NCBI GenBank assembly: GCA_017744355.1
Contig: JAGIBK010000006.1
Span: 231,359-295,358 of the forward strand
From: a bacterium
GTDB lineage: Bacteria > Cyanobacteriota > Sericytochromatia > S15B-MN24 > UBA4093
Length of the DNA: 64,000 nucleotides
Direction of reading: 5' to 3'
Shown one piece after another: positions 8,993 through 18,653 of this stretch. Each line of letters starts with the position of its first letter. The first letter of the stretch is position 1. Both the position numbers and the translations under genes were made by a program. The notes under the pieces are model-generated. The model worked only from the letters and a program-made list of their open reading frames with translations, was not told the origin of the DNA and did not search any database.

Positions 8993-9850
8993 ATGTCGCT
9001 TGAAAGAGGCCTCGTCGAGTCCGACGGCTTTCAGCTACGCTATGTCATCGAAGGAGAAGGGCAACCCGCCCTCGTGATCGGCAGCGCGGTCTACTACCCC
9101 CGGACCTTCTCGGAACAGCTGCGCCGGCACCTACGGCTGGTGTTCGTGGACCATCGCGGCTTCGCGCCGGGCTCCACGACGACCGACACCGCCGCGTTCT
9201 CGCTGGATCGCCTGATCGAGGACGTGGAGCGGGTCCGGCAGCAGCTCGGGCTCGAGCGCATGATCGTCATCGGCCACTCCGGCCACGCCTTCATGGCCCT
9301 GGAATACGCCAAGCGCTACCCCGAGCACGTCTCCCACGTGGTCCTCATCGGCGCAGGCCCCGACTACGGCGAGGCCAACTCGAAGGCGGCGGATCGCTAT
9401 TTCGAGGACCTGGTCGATGCGCCGCGCAGGGCGGCCCTCGAACGCAACCTGGCTCTCTTGCCCGCCGAGCTCGAAGCGGCCCCCGAACGGCGCTTCATCA
9501 CCTTCTGCATCCGGCTGGGCGCGCGCAGCTGGTTCGATCCCGACTTCGACGCAGCCCCTTTGTGGGAAGACGTCGAGGTGAACATGGCCATGTTCGACCA
9601 CGTGTGGGGCACGGTGTTCCGGGACATCGACATCACCCGGGGCCTGGAAACGTTCGATCGGCCAGTCTTCCTCGGGCTGGGCCTTTACGACTTCCTGGTG
9701 CCCCCGCACTACACCTGGAGCCCGATCCGCGCCAAGTTCAAGGACCTGACGGTGCGCCTCTTCGCCAAGAGCGGCCACACGCCCCAGCTCGAAGAGCCCG
9801 AGGCCTTCGACACGGCGCTCCTCGAATGGCTCGCGCGTCCTTCGATTTAA
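8993..9850 (+). CDS. Alpha/beta hydrolase
   Basis: 285 residues. The fold is shown by the oxyanion/strand region VFVDHRGFAPGS and the nucleophile elbow GHSGHAFMAL (Ser in GxSxG) near residue 100. An acid appears in GLGLYDFLVPP, and the catalytic His in AKSGHTPQLEEPEAF near the end. This resembles the proline iminopeptidase/haloalkane-type hydrolase group; substrate unknown. ATG at 8993 is preceded by ACAGGAG. It follows the cyanophycinase gene by 31 bp, so the two are probably co-transcribed; a role in handling the released dipeptide is only a guess. Confidence 0.85.
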   Translation: MSLERGLVESDGFQLRYVIEGEGQPALVIGSAVYYPRTFSEQLRRHLRLVFVDHRGFAPGSTTTDTAAFSLDRLIEDVERVRQQLGLERMIVIGHSGHAFMALEYAKRYPEHVSHVVLIGAGPDYGEANSKAADRYFEDLVDAPRRAALERNLALLPAELEAAPERRFITFCIRLGARSWFDPDFDAAPLWEDVEVNMAMFDHVWGTVFRDIDITRGLETFDRPVFLGLGLYDFLVPPHYTWSPIRAKFKDLTVRLFAKSGHTPQLEEPEAFDTALLEWLARPSI

Positions 9851-9932
9851 GCCGTCCATTACCCATTCTTTATCGATTTTCGCGCGCAGCGCCGGACAAG
9901 GATCCTTGGTACCTGTCCGTGAGGTCTTGCGC

Positions 9933-10880
9933 ATGACGACGATCAATCCAAATCAGACGCCAGCCAGTGCCGAGGGCTATCGCCAGCTCCTGAACCAGCT
10001 CCACGGCATGACCGCCGCCGCCCCGCAGGCCCCGGCCCCGAGCCTCGGCCAGGACACCTACGTCCCGAGCACGCCGCCGGTCGCTCCCGCTCTGCCGCAA
10101 GTCGAGGCGCAGGGCCTCTTCAAAGATCTCGTCGGGCGCTTCCGCTCGCTGATGGACAAGCTCTTCGGCAAGCCGGCCACTCCCGCCCCCCAGCCCACGC
10201 CTACCCCCGCGACCAAGACCCACACCGTCGGCGAGGGCGACACCCTCTCGGCGATCGCAAGACGCTACCTGGGCGACGGCAACCGCTGGCCCGAAATCTA
10301 CGAGCTGAACAAGGACGTCATCGGCGGCAATCCCAACCTGATCCGCCCCGGCCAGGTTCTGAAGCTGCCTTCGGGCTCGGCCACCGTGGCGCCTCCCGCC
10401 CCGACCCCGAGTGCTCCCGGCGGCTACGGCTCCAAGGTCGCCGACCAAGCGGGCTTCCTCATCGGCAGCGGCTACAAGTACCCGCCCAACCTCACGGACA
10501 AGTACTACCACTCGCCGGACAAGGTGGGTTGCTGCGCCGACTTCGTCTGCGACGCCAACCGCCGGGCGGGCTTCGACCTTAACGGGGTCATGAAGAAGCT
10601 GGGGATGAACCCCCACTACTGCCCCTCGATGATCCAGTACTTCCGGGAGCACCAGTCCTACGTCAAGGGCAACGCCGGCGCCAAGGTGGGCGACACCGTC
10701 TTCTTCAGCTGGGACGGTGGTCCGGGCCCCGACCACGTGGCGGTGGTGACCGCGGTTGACGCCCAGGGCCGTCCGACCCGTATCATGGAGTCGTACGACT
10801 TCAACAAGCCCGCCCGCGAGCGCTCCATCGGCAACTCGCTCGACAACATCCTCGGCTTCGGGCGGATCACCAAGTCCTAA
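9933..10880 (+). CDS. LysM protein with C-terminal Cys/His amidase domain
   Basis: 315 residues. No signal peptide is visible: the N-terminus is MTTINPNQTPASAEGYRQLL. A Pro/Ala-rich linker follows, then one LysM domain (about residues 100-150, THTVGEGDTLSAIARRYLGD). A second Pro-rich linker leads to a CHAP/NlpC-like domain (about residues 170-315) with Cys in KVGCCADFVCDANRRAG and His in GPDHVAVVTAVD, the expected nucleophile and base. LysM binds peptidoglycan and the C-terminal domain probably cleaves stem peptides. An upstream in-frame TTG at 9906 is possible; ATG 9933 has GAGG 8 bp before it. Export must use a route other than Sec, or the start is wrong. Confidence 0.8.
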   Translation: MTTINPNQTPASAEGYRQLLNQLHGMTAAAPQAPAPSLGQDTYVPSTPPVAPALPQVEAQGLFKDLVGRFRSLMDKLFGKPATPAPQPTPTPATKTHTVGEGDTLSAIARRYLGDGNRWPEIYELNKDVIGGNPNLIRPGQVLKLPSGSATVAPPAPTPSAPGGYGSKVADQAGFLIGSGYKYPPNLTDKYYHSPDKVGCCADFVCDANRRAGFDLNGVMKKLGMNPHYCPSMIQYFREHQSYVKGNAGAKVGDTVFFSWDGGPGPDHVAVVTAVDAQGRPTRIMESYDFNKPARERSIGNSLDNILGFGRITKS

Positions 10881-10893
10881 AGGGGGATCTCGC

Positions 10894-11373
10894 TTGAAAA
10901 CCTTCCTCATCGCGGCCGCCGCCGCAAGCGCCCTGACGGGCGCTCAGGCTCCCGACTTCAGCCTGCAATCGGACCAGGGCGCCAAGGTCTCGCTGAGCGA
11001 CTACCGCGGCAAGCAGGCCGTGGTGCTCGCCTTCTTCCCCAAGGCATTCACTCCGGGCTGCGAGAAGGAGATGACCGACTTCGGCCGCGAACTCTCCAAG
11101 TTCCACGCCCTCGGCGCCGAAGTGATCGGCGTCAGCTACGACACCCCCGAGACCCAGCGCAAGTTCGCCCTCCACTGCGCGGCGAGCTTCCCCTTCCTCT
11201 CGGACGAGGGCGGCAAGGTCGCCGACCAGTACCGCACCGGCGGCGGGTTCGGGCCCTTCAAGTTCGCCAGCCGCCGCACCTTCGTGATCGATCGCAGCGG
11301 GGTCATCCGCTCGGTCCAGGACGGCATGCCCGACATGCCCAAGCTCCTCAAGGACCTGGAAGGGCTGCGCTAA
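10894..11373 (+). CDS. Exported peroxiredoxin (AhpC/TSA, BCP-like)
   Basis: 159 residues. TTG start with AAAGGGGGA upstream, 13 bp after the LysM gene. A short signal peptide (MKTFLIAAAAASALTGAQA) is followed by APDFSLQSDQGAKVSLSDYR. The peroxidatic cysteine lies in PKAFTPGCEKEM (PxxxTxxC), and a second cysteine in LHCAASFPFLSD suggests a BCP-type disulfide mechanism. It reduces peroxides with electrons from a thioredoxin-like donor, here in the envelope. Confidence 0.88.
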   Translation: MKTFLIAAAAASALTGAQAPDFSLQSDQGAKVSLSDYRGKQAVVLAFFPKAFTPGCEKEMTDFGRELSKFHALGAEVIGVSYDTPETQRKFALHCAASFPFLSDEGGKVADQYRTGGGFGPFKFASRRTFVIDRSGVIRSVQDGMPDMPKLLKDLEGLR

Positions 11374-11380
11374 GCGCCGC

Positions 11381-11757
<377 letters not shown>

Positions 11758-11761
<4 letters not shown>

Positions 11762-13266
11762 GAGGCGGTATCTCCTGTCGGTACGAAGGGCAGGGTAAAG
11801 TGGAAGGTCGCGCCCGCGCCCAGGCGGCTCTCGACCCAGAGGCGCCCCCCGTGCTGCTCGATGATCCCGCGGGAGATGGGCAGGCCGAGGCCGGTCCCGC
11901 CCTTCTCGCGCGAATCGGACGCATCCACTTGCCGGAAGCGCTCGAAGATGACCTCGGTCATCTCGGGCGGGATGCCGCGCCCCTCGTCCTTGATCGAGAA
12001 GCGCAGCGCCTCGCCCATGGGCTCGACGCTCAGGGTCACGACGCCTCCGGGCGGCGAGAACTTGATGGCATTGGAGAGCAGGTTGGTGAGCGCCTGGAGG
12101 ATGCGCTCCTCGTCGGCCCACACCCGATGGGCCGCAGGACGAACCTCGAGGGTGACACCCGCCTCATCGGCCAGCGCCCACATGGCCTCCGCCGCCTGAG
12201 CGAGCAGGTGGGGCGCCTCCACCGGCGCAAGCTCCAGGCTCAAGTGGCCGGTGGCCATGCGCTGCACGTCCAGGATGTCGTTGACCAGGCGCATCAAGCG
12301 ATCGGTGTTGCTCAGGGCGATCGCGAGCATTCGCTCGCCCTGGGACGAGAGGCCCCCCAGTCGACCGTCGTTCAAAAGACCTAGGGCGCCCTTCAGGGCG
12401 GTCAAGGGGGTGCGCAGCTCGTGGCTGACCACCGTGATGAACTGGTCCTTCATGCGCTCGACCTGACGGCGGGCGGTGATGTCACGAATGATCATCCCGT
12501 TGGAGCGGCCCCCGTCCTTGTCCCGGAAGCTCACCGAGGTGACCTCGGCCGGAAAGCGGGTGCCGTCCTTGCGGATGAGGGTGAGCTCCGCCCGGTACTG
12601 ACCGGCCTGCCTGCGCGCGAGGGCCGCTTCGGCAAAGCGCGGATCGCTCGTCTCGACCAGCTGGTCGCGCCGCACCAGGCGAAACTCCTCAGGGGAGTAG
12701 CCGAAGACCTCGCAAGCGGCAGGATTGGCCGTCACGACCCCGTGGATGGGATCGACGATCAGCACCGCGTCGCTGCTGTGCTCGAAGAGCAGGCGATAGC
12801 GCGCCTCGCTCTCGCGCAAGCGCTCGCTGGCGCGCCGCTTCTCGGTGATCTCCCGGACGATGGCGAACATGAGGGCGTCGGGCCCCGCGTGCGTCCCCCG
12901 GATGACGACCTCGACCTCGACGGGGCTCCCGTCCTTGCGGCGAAGGAAGGTCTCATAGCGATCGGCGGTGGGTTCTGCCGGGTCGCGGTCGCAGATGCGC
13001 GCCAGGAGGCCGTCCCGGACGCTCTCGTGGACCAAGACCCGCATGTCGGGCAGCGCGAGCAGCTCTTCGGACGCGTAACCTACCAGCTTGCAGTAGGCCT
13101 CGTTGGCGTAGTGGACCCGAAAGCCCTTGGTGATGACGAAGCACTCGCCCACCTCGCTCTGAGCCTTGAGCAGCGCCTCATGGCGCCCGTGCAAATCCCT
13201 GAGGGTGGACAAGGCCAGATCCCGTTCGAGGAGGGCCTCCTCGATCGAATCAGCATCCATTTCCAT
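11758..13266 (-). CDS. Hybrid-free sensor histidine kinase with two PAS domains
   Basis: 502 residues, cytoplasmic (no membrane segment). Two PAS/PAC modules cover about residues 30-150 and 155-275. Then HisKA with the phospho-His in FITVVSHELRTPLTALKGAL, and HATPase_c with the N box (LTNLLSNAIKFSPP), DEGRGIPPE, and GGTGLGLPISRGII. ATG at 13266 is chosen because GGAGG lies 8 bp upstream; longer in-frame extensions lack a ribosome site. It is coupled to the downstream single-domain receiver by a GTGA overlap. The PAS ligand is unknown. It is divergent from pepA. Confidence 0.9.
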
Positions 13267-13469
13267 CCAGACGCCCTCCGCCGGCAAAGTAGTCAGTGCG
13301 CGCCTCCGCAAACCCGAACGGGCGCCTAAAAGCAAAGCGACCCAGCAATCCCTCGCTAAGATGCCATGCAGCAAGGGGACGGTCAAGCCAGGATCTGCCC
13401 CTCGGGCCCCAGCGAAGCGGCGAGCATATGCTAGAATTGAGCGCTCGCCCTATCGGAGGATTAACCCAC

Positions 13470-14942
13470 GTGAATATCCAGCTTAACGCCGGCCCCGCAG
13501 CCGCTTTGCCCGTCGACACCCTCATCCTCGGCCTCTACGAGGACGAAAAGGCCCTCTCGGCCGCCGCTAAGGCGATCGACGCGGCCTTCGGCGGCGCGGT
13601 CTCGAACCTGCTGGCGCTCGGCGACTTCAAGCCGGAGCTCAACGAGACCTTCCCCCTCTACCTCCAGGGCGAAATCAAGCGCCTGGTGCTGCTCGGCCTC
13701 GGCAAGCGCTCCGAGTCGACCCTCGAGAAGCTCCGCCAGGCGACCGGCAGCGGCGTCAAGGCCGCCCGGGACCTCAAGGGCGAGCGCGTGGCGATCGCGG
13801 GCCTCGAGTGGGCGGATAAGGCCGCCCTGGTTCAGACCGTGGTCGAGGGCGCTGAGCTTGCCCTCTACACCTTCAACGAGTGCCGCAGCACCTCCGAGAC
13901 CTCGGGCCCCTCGCAGCTGACCCTGGTGCTCGACGCCGTGACCCCCGAGGCCGAAGCGGCGCTGCTCAAGGGCCAGCGCATCGCCGAAGCCGTCAACTGG
14001 GCCCGTACCCTGGTCAACCGCCCCGGCAACAAGCTGACGGCGACCAACCTCGCCACCGAAGCGACCGCCATGGCGATCGCGCGCGGCCTCTCGTGCCGCG
14101 TGTTCGGCAAGAAGGAGCTCCAAGCCATGGGCTTCGGCTGCCTGCTCGGCGTTAACGCCGGCTCCACCGAGCCTCCCGCCTTCATCGTCGTCGAGTACAT
14201 GGGCGGCAAGCCGGGCGAGAAGCCCTACGCCCTGGTCGGCAAGGGCCTGACCTTCGACGCGGGCGGCCTGTGCATCAAGCCCGCGGGCGGCATGGAAGAG
14301 ATGAAGTCCGACATGGCCGGCGCCGCCGCGGTGCTCGGCACCATCCGCGCGCTCGCCGACCTCCAGGTCCCCATCAACGTGGTGGGCTGCATCGCGAGCA
14401 CCGACAACATGCCGAGCGCCAGCGCTTACCGCCCCGGCGACATCCTCAAGAGCTACAAGGGCCTCACCGTCGAGGTGATCGACACCGACGCCGAGGGCCG
14501 CATCGTCCTCTCGGACGCGCTCGCCTACGCCGACAAGCACTACGACCCCAAGGTCACCATCGACCTGGCGACGCTGACCGGCTCGATCATCGTCGCGCTC
14601 GGCGGCCACGTCACGGGCCTCTTCAGCAACGACCAGGCGCTCAGCGACGGCCTCTACCAGTCCGGCCAGACGACGGGCGAGCGGGTGTGGCCCATGCCCA
14701 CCTGGGAGGTTTACGCCGATCGCGCCGAGAGCGACATCGCCGATCTCAAGAACGCCGATCCCCGGCGCGGGGATGCGATCAACGCGGCCAAGTTCCTGGA
14801 GCGGTTCGTGGGCGAGCGCCCCTGGGCGCACCTGGACATCGCGGGTCCCTCCTGGCTCGACGCGGACCGCCCCTACGAGACCAAGGGCGGCACCGGCCAC
14901 GGCATCCGCCTGTTGGTGGACTACCTGAGCCGCCAGGTATAA
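13470..14942 (+). CDS. pepA: Leucyl aminopeptidase (M17)
   Basis: 490 residues, normal M17 length. GTG start with GGAGGA upstream. The C-terminal catalytic domain has the dizinc motifs VGKGLTFDAGGLCIKPAGGM (Lys, Asp), MKSDMAGAAAVLG, and the signature DTDAEGRIVLSDAL, where the usual Asn of NTDAEGR is Asp. It removes N-terminal residues from peptides in the cytoplasm. A TAGAAT -10-like box at 13432-13437 lies 33 bp upstream. A strong terminator follows directly. Confidence 0.95.
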   Translation: MNIQLNAGPAAALPVDTLILGLYEDEKALSAAAKAIDAAFGGAVSNLLALGDFKPELNETFPLYLQGEIKRLVLLGLGKRSESTLEKLRQATGSGVKAARDLKGERVAIAGLEWADKAALVQTVVEGAELALYTFNECRSTSETSGPSQLTLVLDAVTPEAEAALLKGQRIAEAVNWARTLVNRPGNKLTATNLATEATAMAIARGLSCRVFGKKELQAMGFGCLLGVNAGSTEPPAFIVVEYMGGKPGEKPYALVGKGLTFDAGGLCIKPAGGMEEMKSDMAGAAAVLGTIRALADLQVPINVVGCIASTDNMPSASAYRPGDILKSYKGLTVEVIDTDAEGRIVLSDALAYADKHYDPKVTIDLATLTGSIIVALGGHVTGLFSNDQALSDGLYQSGQTTGERVWPMPTWEVYADRAESDIADLKNADPRRGDAINAAKFLERFVGERPWAHLDIAGPSWLDADRPYETKGGTGHGIRLLVDYLSRQV

Positions 14943-14952
14943 AACGAAAAGT

Positions 14953-14986
14953 CGAAGGCCCCGCGCGAATCCGCGCGGGGCCTTCG
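14953..14986. terminator. Bidirectional rho-independent terminator
   Basis: 15-bp perfect stem (14953-14967 with 14972-14986), loop AATC. T-rich on the - strand (ACTTTTCG) and short TCTT on the + strand. It separates convergent pepA and the thioesterase gene. Confidence 0.9.
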
Positions 14987-15018
14987 TCTTGAAGGGAGCG
15001 TCGCTCGGTGAGGCGCTC

Positions 15019-15387
15019 TTAGACGATGGTCGTTTTCTTGCCGTGCGCGTCGATGGCGACGAAGACGGCCTCGGCCTCGGTCACCCGCACCACGGCGCTC
15101 GGGTCGGTGGCGCGCTGCGCCTCGACGGTGATCTTGACGGTGATCGAGGTGTTGCCGGTCTTGACCAGCGAAGTGTAGAAGCTCACGGTATCGCCCACGT
15201 AGACGGGCTCGTGGAAAATCACCTCGCGCATGGCGACGGTGACGACGCGGTGGCGGGTGTGACGGCGGGCCTCGACGGCACCGGCGATGTCGATATAGCT
15301 GAGAATCACCCCGCCGAAAATGGTCCCGAAGGCGTTGGTGTCCTTGGGCATCAACATGACGCGGATGGCGGGCTGTTGGTCGGTCAT
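15019..15387 (-). CDS. Acyl-CoA thioesterase, YciA-like hotdog protein
   Basis: 122 residues, a single hotdog domain of the YciA/BACH group: [20 protein letters not shown] with the conserved N..G..FGG pattern, then [15 protein letters not shown]. It hydrolyses acyl-CoA to free acid and CoA in the cytoplasm; chain-length preference cannot be seen. ATG has AGGAGA upstream. It is divergent from the MBL hydrolase gene. Confidence 0.88.
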   Translation of the reverse strand: MTDQQPAIRVMLMPKDTNAFGTIFGGVILSYIDIAGAVEARRHTRHRVVTVAMREVIFHEPVYVGDTVSFYTSLVKTGNTSITVKITVEAQRATDPSAVVRVTEAEAVFVAIDAHGKKTTIV

Positions 15388-15423
15388 CGAAAATCTCCTG
15401 AAAAGGGCTGTCCGCCTGCCATC

Positions 15424-15453
15424 TTAGCAATTCCCCAGGGGATCCGATAGAAT
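15424..15453 (+). promoter_or_regulatory. Probable promoter for the MBL hydrolase gene
   Basis: TTAGCA (15424-15429), 18-bp spacer, TAGAAT (15448-15453). It lies about 50 bp before the ATG at 15504. Confidence 0.5.
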
Positions 15454-15503
15454 CGAAACGGACATAAAAACAGACCGCGCTTCTATCCCGAAAGGCCCTT
15501 GGC

Positions 15504-16133
15504 ATGATCGTCGAAACCTTCCCCGTCGGCCCCCTTGGCTGCAACTGCACCATCCTCGGCTGCCCCGAGACCAAGGAGGCCGTGGTGGTCGACCCGGGCG
15601 GCGACCTGGAGCTCATCCAGGAGGTCCTGGACCGACACGGGCTCAAGGTCACACGCATCCTGCACACCCACGCCCACTTCGACCACCTGCTCGCCACGGG
15701 CGACCTCAAGGCCAGCCGCGGCGGCGAGATCCTGCTGCACGAGGGCGATCTGGACCTGTACCGCAACGTCCCCATGCAGGGCCGCCTCTTCGGCATGGCC
15801 CTCGACGCGCCGCCCGAGCCGGACCGGCTGGTCAAGGACGGGGAGCGGCTCGCCTGGGGCGAGGGCACGGGCGAGGTGCTGCACACCCCCGGCCACACCC
15901 CGGGCAGCATCTGCCTGCACGTGGGCGCTCACAAGCTGGTACTGACCGGTGACACCCTCTTCTCGGGCGGCATCGGCCGCACGGACCTGTGGGGCGGCTC
16001 GTTCCCCGAGATCATGCGCTCGATCCACGAGCGGCTGCTGACGCTCGACGACGACACCGTCGTCATCCCGGGGCACGGCGACACGACCACCATCGGGGAA
16101 GAGCGCCGCAGCAACCCCTTCCTCCAGGACTAG
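15504..16133 (+). CDS. Metallo-beta-lactamase-fold hydrolase (glyoxalase II-like)
   Basis: 209 residues. The metal-binding signature HTHAHFDH is near residue 55. Further ligands follow in HTPGHTPGS, LTGDTLFSGGIGRTDL and a terminal PGHGDTTTIGEE. This is the YcbL/GloB-like group that hydrolyses thioesters such as S-lactoylglutathione; the true substrate is unknown. A start at 15504 follows GAAAGGCCC. It is a single-gene unit bounded by a promoter and a terminator. Confidence 0.88.
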   Translation: MIVETFPVGPLGCNCTILGCPETKEAVVVDPGGDLELIQEVLDRHGLKVTRILHTHAHFDHLLATGDLKASRGGEILLHEGDLDLYRNVPMQGRLFGMALDAPPEPDRLVKDGERLAWGEGTGEVLHTPGHTPGSICLHVGAHKLVLTGDTLFSGGIGRTDLWGGSFPEIMRSIHERLLTLDDDTVVIPGHGDTTTIGEERRSNPFLQD

Positions 16134-16143
16134 AACGCCAAAA

Positions 16144-16171
16144 CGGGGGGCGAGCAGATGCTCGCCCCCCG
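16144..16171. terminator. Bidirectional terminator hairpin
   Basis: 12-bp perfect GC stem (16144-16155 with 16160-16171), loop AGAT, preceded by CCAAAA and followed by CGTCGTTT. It lies between the convergent MBL and DUF3465 genes. Confidence 0.85.
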
Positions 16172-16185
16172 CGTCGTTTGAAAGC

Positions 16186-16635
16186 TTACTCGTAAATCTT
16201 GCCGTCGGCGGTCTTGATGTAGCCCGCATCGCCAGGCTTGTTGGCCATGTGGGTCCAGTGGATGCCCGACTTGTCCCGCTTCTGGTCTTCGTAGACCGTG
16301 CCGCGGATCTCGAGCACCGCGCCGACCTTGAGGTTGGGGACCTTGGAACCGTGGGTCGTGCTGTTGTTGACCTCGTACTCCTTGCCGGCGTTGGGCGAGA
16401 TGGCCTCGACCACGAAGTTCTGGTGGGTCAGGCCCTGGGTGTCCTCGGGCAGGATGCGGACCACCTTGGCCTTGAAAATCTTGAAAGCGCTCTGGGGCGG
16501 AACCGCCTTGGCCTCGAGCACGGTGGACGAGTTGGCCGCGGGCAGGCTCGAGATGGTGGCAGGCGCGCTGCAACCCGCGAGCGCCACGATGGCGGCCAAG
16601 ATCGAGGCAGAGCGCCAAACGTGCTGAAGACCCAT
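16186..16635 (-). CDS. DUF3465-type lipoprotein
   Basis: 149 residues. Lipoprotein signal with lipobox VALAGC (Cys22). The mature part is a small beta-rich domain ending in the pattern GIHWTHMANKPGDAGYIKTA, which I recognise as typical of DUF3465 proteins (HWTH ... GYI/GWI). Function unknown; a DUF3465 domain is OB-like in appearance and sits in the periplasm or on the outer membrane. AGAAGGGGG precedes the ATG. Confidence 0.75.
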   Translation of the reverse strand: MGLQHVWRSASILAAIVALAGCSAPATISSLPAANSSTVLEAKAVPPQSAFKIFKAKVVRILPEDTQGLTHQNFVVEAISPNAGKEYEVNNSTTHGSKVPNLKVGAVLEIRGTVYEDQKRDKSGIHWTHMANKPGDAGYIKTADGKIYE

Positions 16636-16808
16636 TGTGAACCCCCTTCTGAGGCAGACGAGTGATGACTTGCAAGTTCTCTATCGCCGGATCGGAATTC
16701 AGGCTTGCGCGGCATGCATTAACACCTGATTAATTCTGAGCCATGCTTTGCTCAAGAGGCGATCGCCAGCCCTACGTTCTTCGCGCTGAAAGCCGCGCCA
16801 CCAGAAAG

Positions 16809-16837
16809 TTTTCAGGCAACTGAGCGGCTGGTATAAT
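16809..16837 (+). promoter_or_regulatory. Promoter of the ABC exporter operon
   Basis: TTTTCA (16809-16814), 17-bp spacer, perfect TATAAT (16832-16837). The -10 overlaps an in-frame ATG at 16836, which therefore cannot be the start; the GTG at 16896 with AAGGAA is used instead. Confidence 0.7.
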
Positions 16838-16895
16838 GGCCTGGTTCAGCAAGACGACACCGAGCGGCAGCACCTGCCCTAGCAAGGAACACGGC

Positions 16896-18653
16896 GTGCG
16901 ACAACAACTGCGCCAAATCGCCGGCCTGGCATGGCGTCACCGGGGCCGCTACGCCCTGGGATTCGCCGCCCTGGTGGTGACCGACCTCGGCAACCTCAGC
17001 ATCCCCTGGCTCATCGGACAGTTCATCGACGCGGCCCGCGCGAGCGGCATCGACGCGCAGAGCGCCCTTCGCTTCGGCCTCGCGGTGCTCGGGATCTCGG
17101 TCGTCGTGGCGATCTTTCGCTACGCCTGGCGCATGGCCATCTTCGGGACGGCGCGCACCATCGAGTTCGACCTGCGCGAGCGCTTCTTCAAGCACCTGCT
17201 CTCGCTCTCGCCCAGCTTCTACCAGCGCCGCACCATCGGCGACCTGATGGCGCACGCCACCAACGACCTCAACGCGATCCGCGGCCTCTTGGGCGAAGGG
17301 GTGATGGCCGGCTACGACACGGCGATCATGCTGGTGCTCGCCCTCATCACCATGGCCGGCGCCATCGACTGGCGCCTGACGCTGGCCGCCATGATCCCCC
17401 TGCCCATCCTCGCCTTCGTCCAGTGGCGCCTGGCGAGCACCGTTCACCACCGCTTCAAGGAGGTCCAGGCCACCTTCGGCACCCTCTCCGAACGGGTGCA
17501 GGAGAACCTCTCGGGGGTCCGGGTGGTCAAGGCCTTCGTCCAAGAAGAAGCCGAAGAGGCGCGCTTTGCCGGCGTCAACCAGACCTACTACGACCGCTAC
17601 ATGCGCATGACGCGCCTCCAGGCGCTCACCGACCCGATGATCTCCTTTCTCTCGGGCCTCAGCGCGGTCATCGCCCTGGGCTACGGCGGGGTGCTCGTCA
17701 TGAGCGGCGAGCTCTCCTTGGGGCGCTTCATCGCCTTCAACAGCTACCTGGGGATGCTCGTCTGGCCCATGCTGGCCCTCGGCTGGGTCGTGAACCTCGC
17801 CCAGCGCGCCACCGCCAGCATGGCCCGCATCCAGGCCATCCTCGACGAGGTCCCCGAGGTGAAGGACGCCCCCTCGGCCCTTACCCCCGAGCGGATCGAG
17901 GGCCACCTCGCGATCCAAAACCTCACCTTCGCCTATGGGCCGGAGCTTGCCCCCGTGCTCGAAGCCCTCACGGTCCAGGTGGCCCCCGGCAAGACCCTGG
18001 GGCTCATCGGTCGCACGGGCAGCGGCAAGAGCACGCTCGCCAACCTCCTAGTGCGGGCCTACGACCCGCCCAGGGGCACCGTCTTCTTGGACGGCCACGA
18101 CGTGAACGACCTCTCGCTCGAAGCCCTGCGCCGAGGGATCGCCTACGTGCCCCAGGACGCCTTCCTGTTCTCGGACACCCTCGAAGCCAACATGGCCTTC
18201 GACCCGGCGCCCCACGACACGGCCGCCGTGCGCGCCGCGGCGGCCTCCGCCCAGCTCGAAGCCGAGATCGACGCCATGCCCCAGGGCTTTGCGACCATGC
18301 TCGGCGAGCGGGGCATCACCCTCTCGGGCGGCCAGCGCCAGCGGGTCAGCATCGCCCGCGCCCTCTTGAAAGAGGCGCGCGTCTTGATCCTCGACGACTG
18401 CCTCTCGGCGGTGGACACCGCGACCGAAGCCCGGCTGCTTGCGACCCTGCGCCGCCACGGCGCCCGGCGCACCACCCTCATCGTCTCGCACCGGATCTCG
18501 GCCCTGCAGCACGCCGACGAGATCCTGCTCCTCGACCAGGGCCGGGTGATCGAGCGCGGGACGCACGCCGAGTTGCTCGCCTTGGGCGGCGAGTACCGCC
18601 GGCTGTATGACCGCCAGACGCTCGAAGCCTCGCTCGCCACGGAGGACGCATGA
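16896..18653 (+). CDS. ABC exporter half-transporter with degenerate ATP site (BmrC/YheI-like)
   Basis: 585 residues. Six transmembrane helices (about residues 15-300) are fused to an ATPase domain: Walker A GRTGSGKST, signature LSGGQRQR, Walker B LILDDCLSAVD, H-loop IVSHRIS. The catalytic glutamate after Walker B is Asp (DD instead of DE), the hallmark of the non-consensus subunit in heterodimeric exporters such as BmrC or TM287. The partner follows with an ATGA overlap at 18650. Exported substrates are probably drugs or lipids. GTG 16896 is chosen because the promoter -10 covers the upstream ATG. Confidence 0.92.
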   Translation: MRQQLRQIAGLAWRHRGRYALGFAALVVTDLGNLSIPWLIGQFIDAARASGIDAQSALRFGLAVLGISVVVAIFRYAWRMAIFGTARTIEFDLRERFFKHLLSLSPSFYQRRTIGDLMAHATNDLNAIRGLLGEGVMAGYDTAIMLVLALITMAGAIDWRLTLAAMIPLPILAFVQWRLASTVHHRFKEVQATFGTLSERVQENLSGVRVVKAFVQEEAEEARFAGVNQTYYDRYMRMTRLQALTDPMISFLSGLSAVIALGYGGVLVMSGELSLGRFIAFNSYLGMLVWPMLALGWVVNLAQRATASMARIQAILDEVPEVKDAPSALTPERIEGHLAIQNLTFAYGPELAPVLEALTVQVAPGKTLGLIGRTGSGKSTLANLLVRAYDPPRGTVFLDGHDVNDLSLEALRRGIAYVPQDAFLFSDTLEANMAFDPAPHDTAAVRAAAASAQLEAEIDAMPQGFATMLGERGITLSGGQRQRVSIARALLKEARVLILDDCLSAVDTATEARLLATLRRHGARRTTLIVSHRISALQHADEILLLDQGRVIERGTHAELLALGGEYRRLYDRQTLEASLATEDA

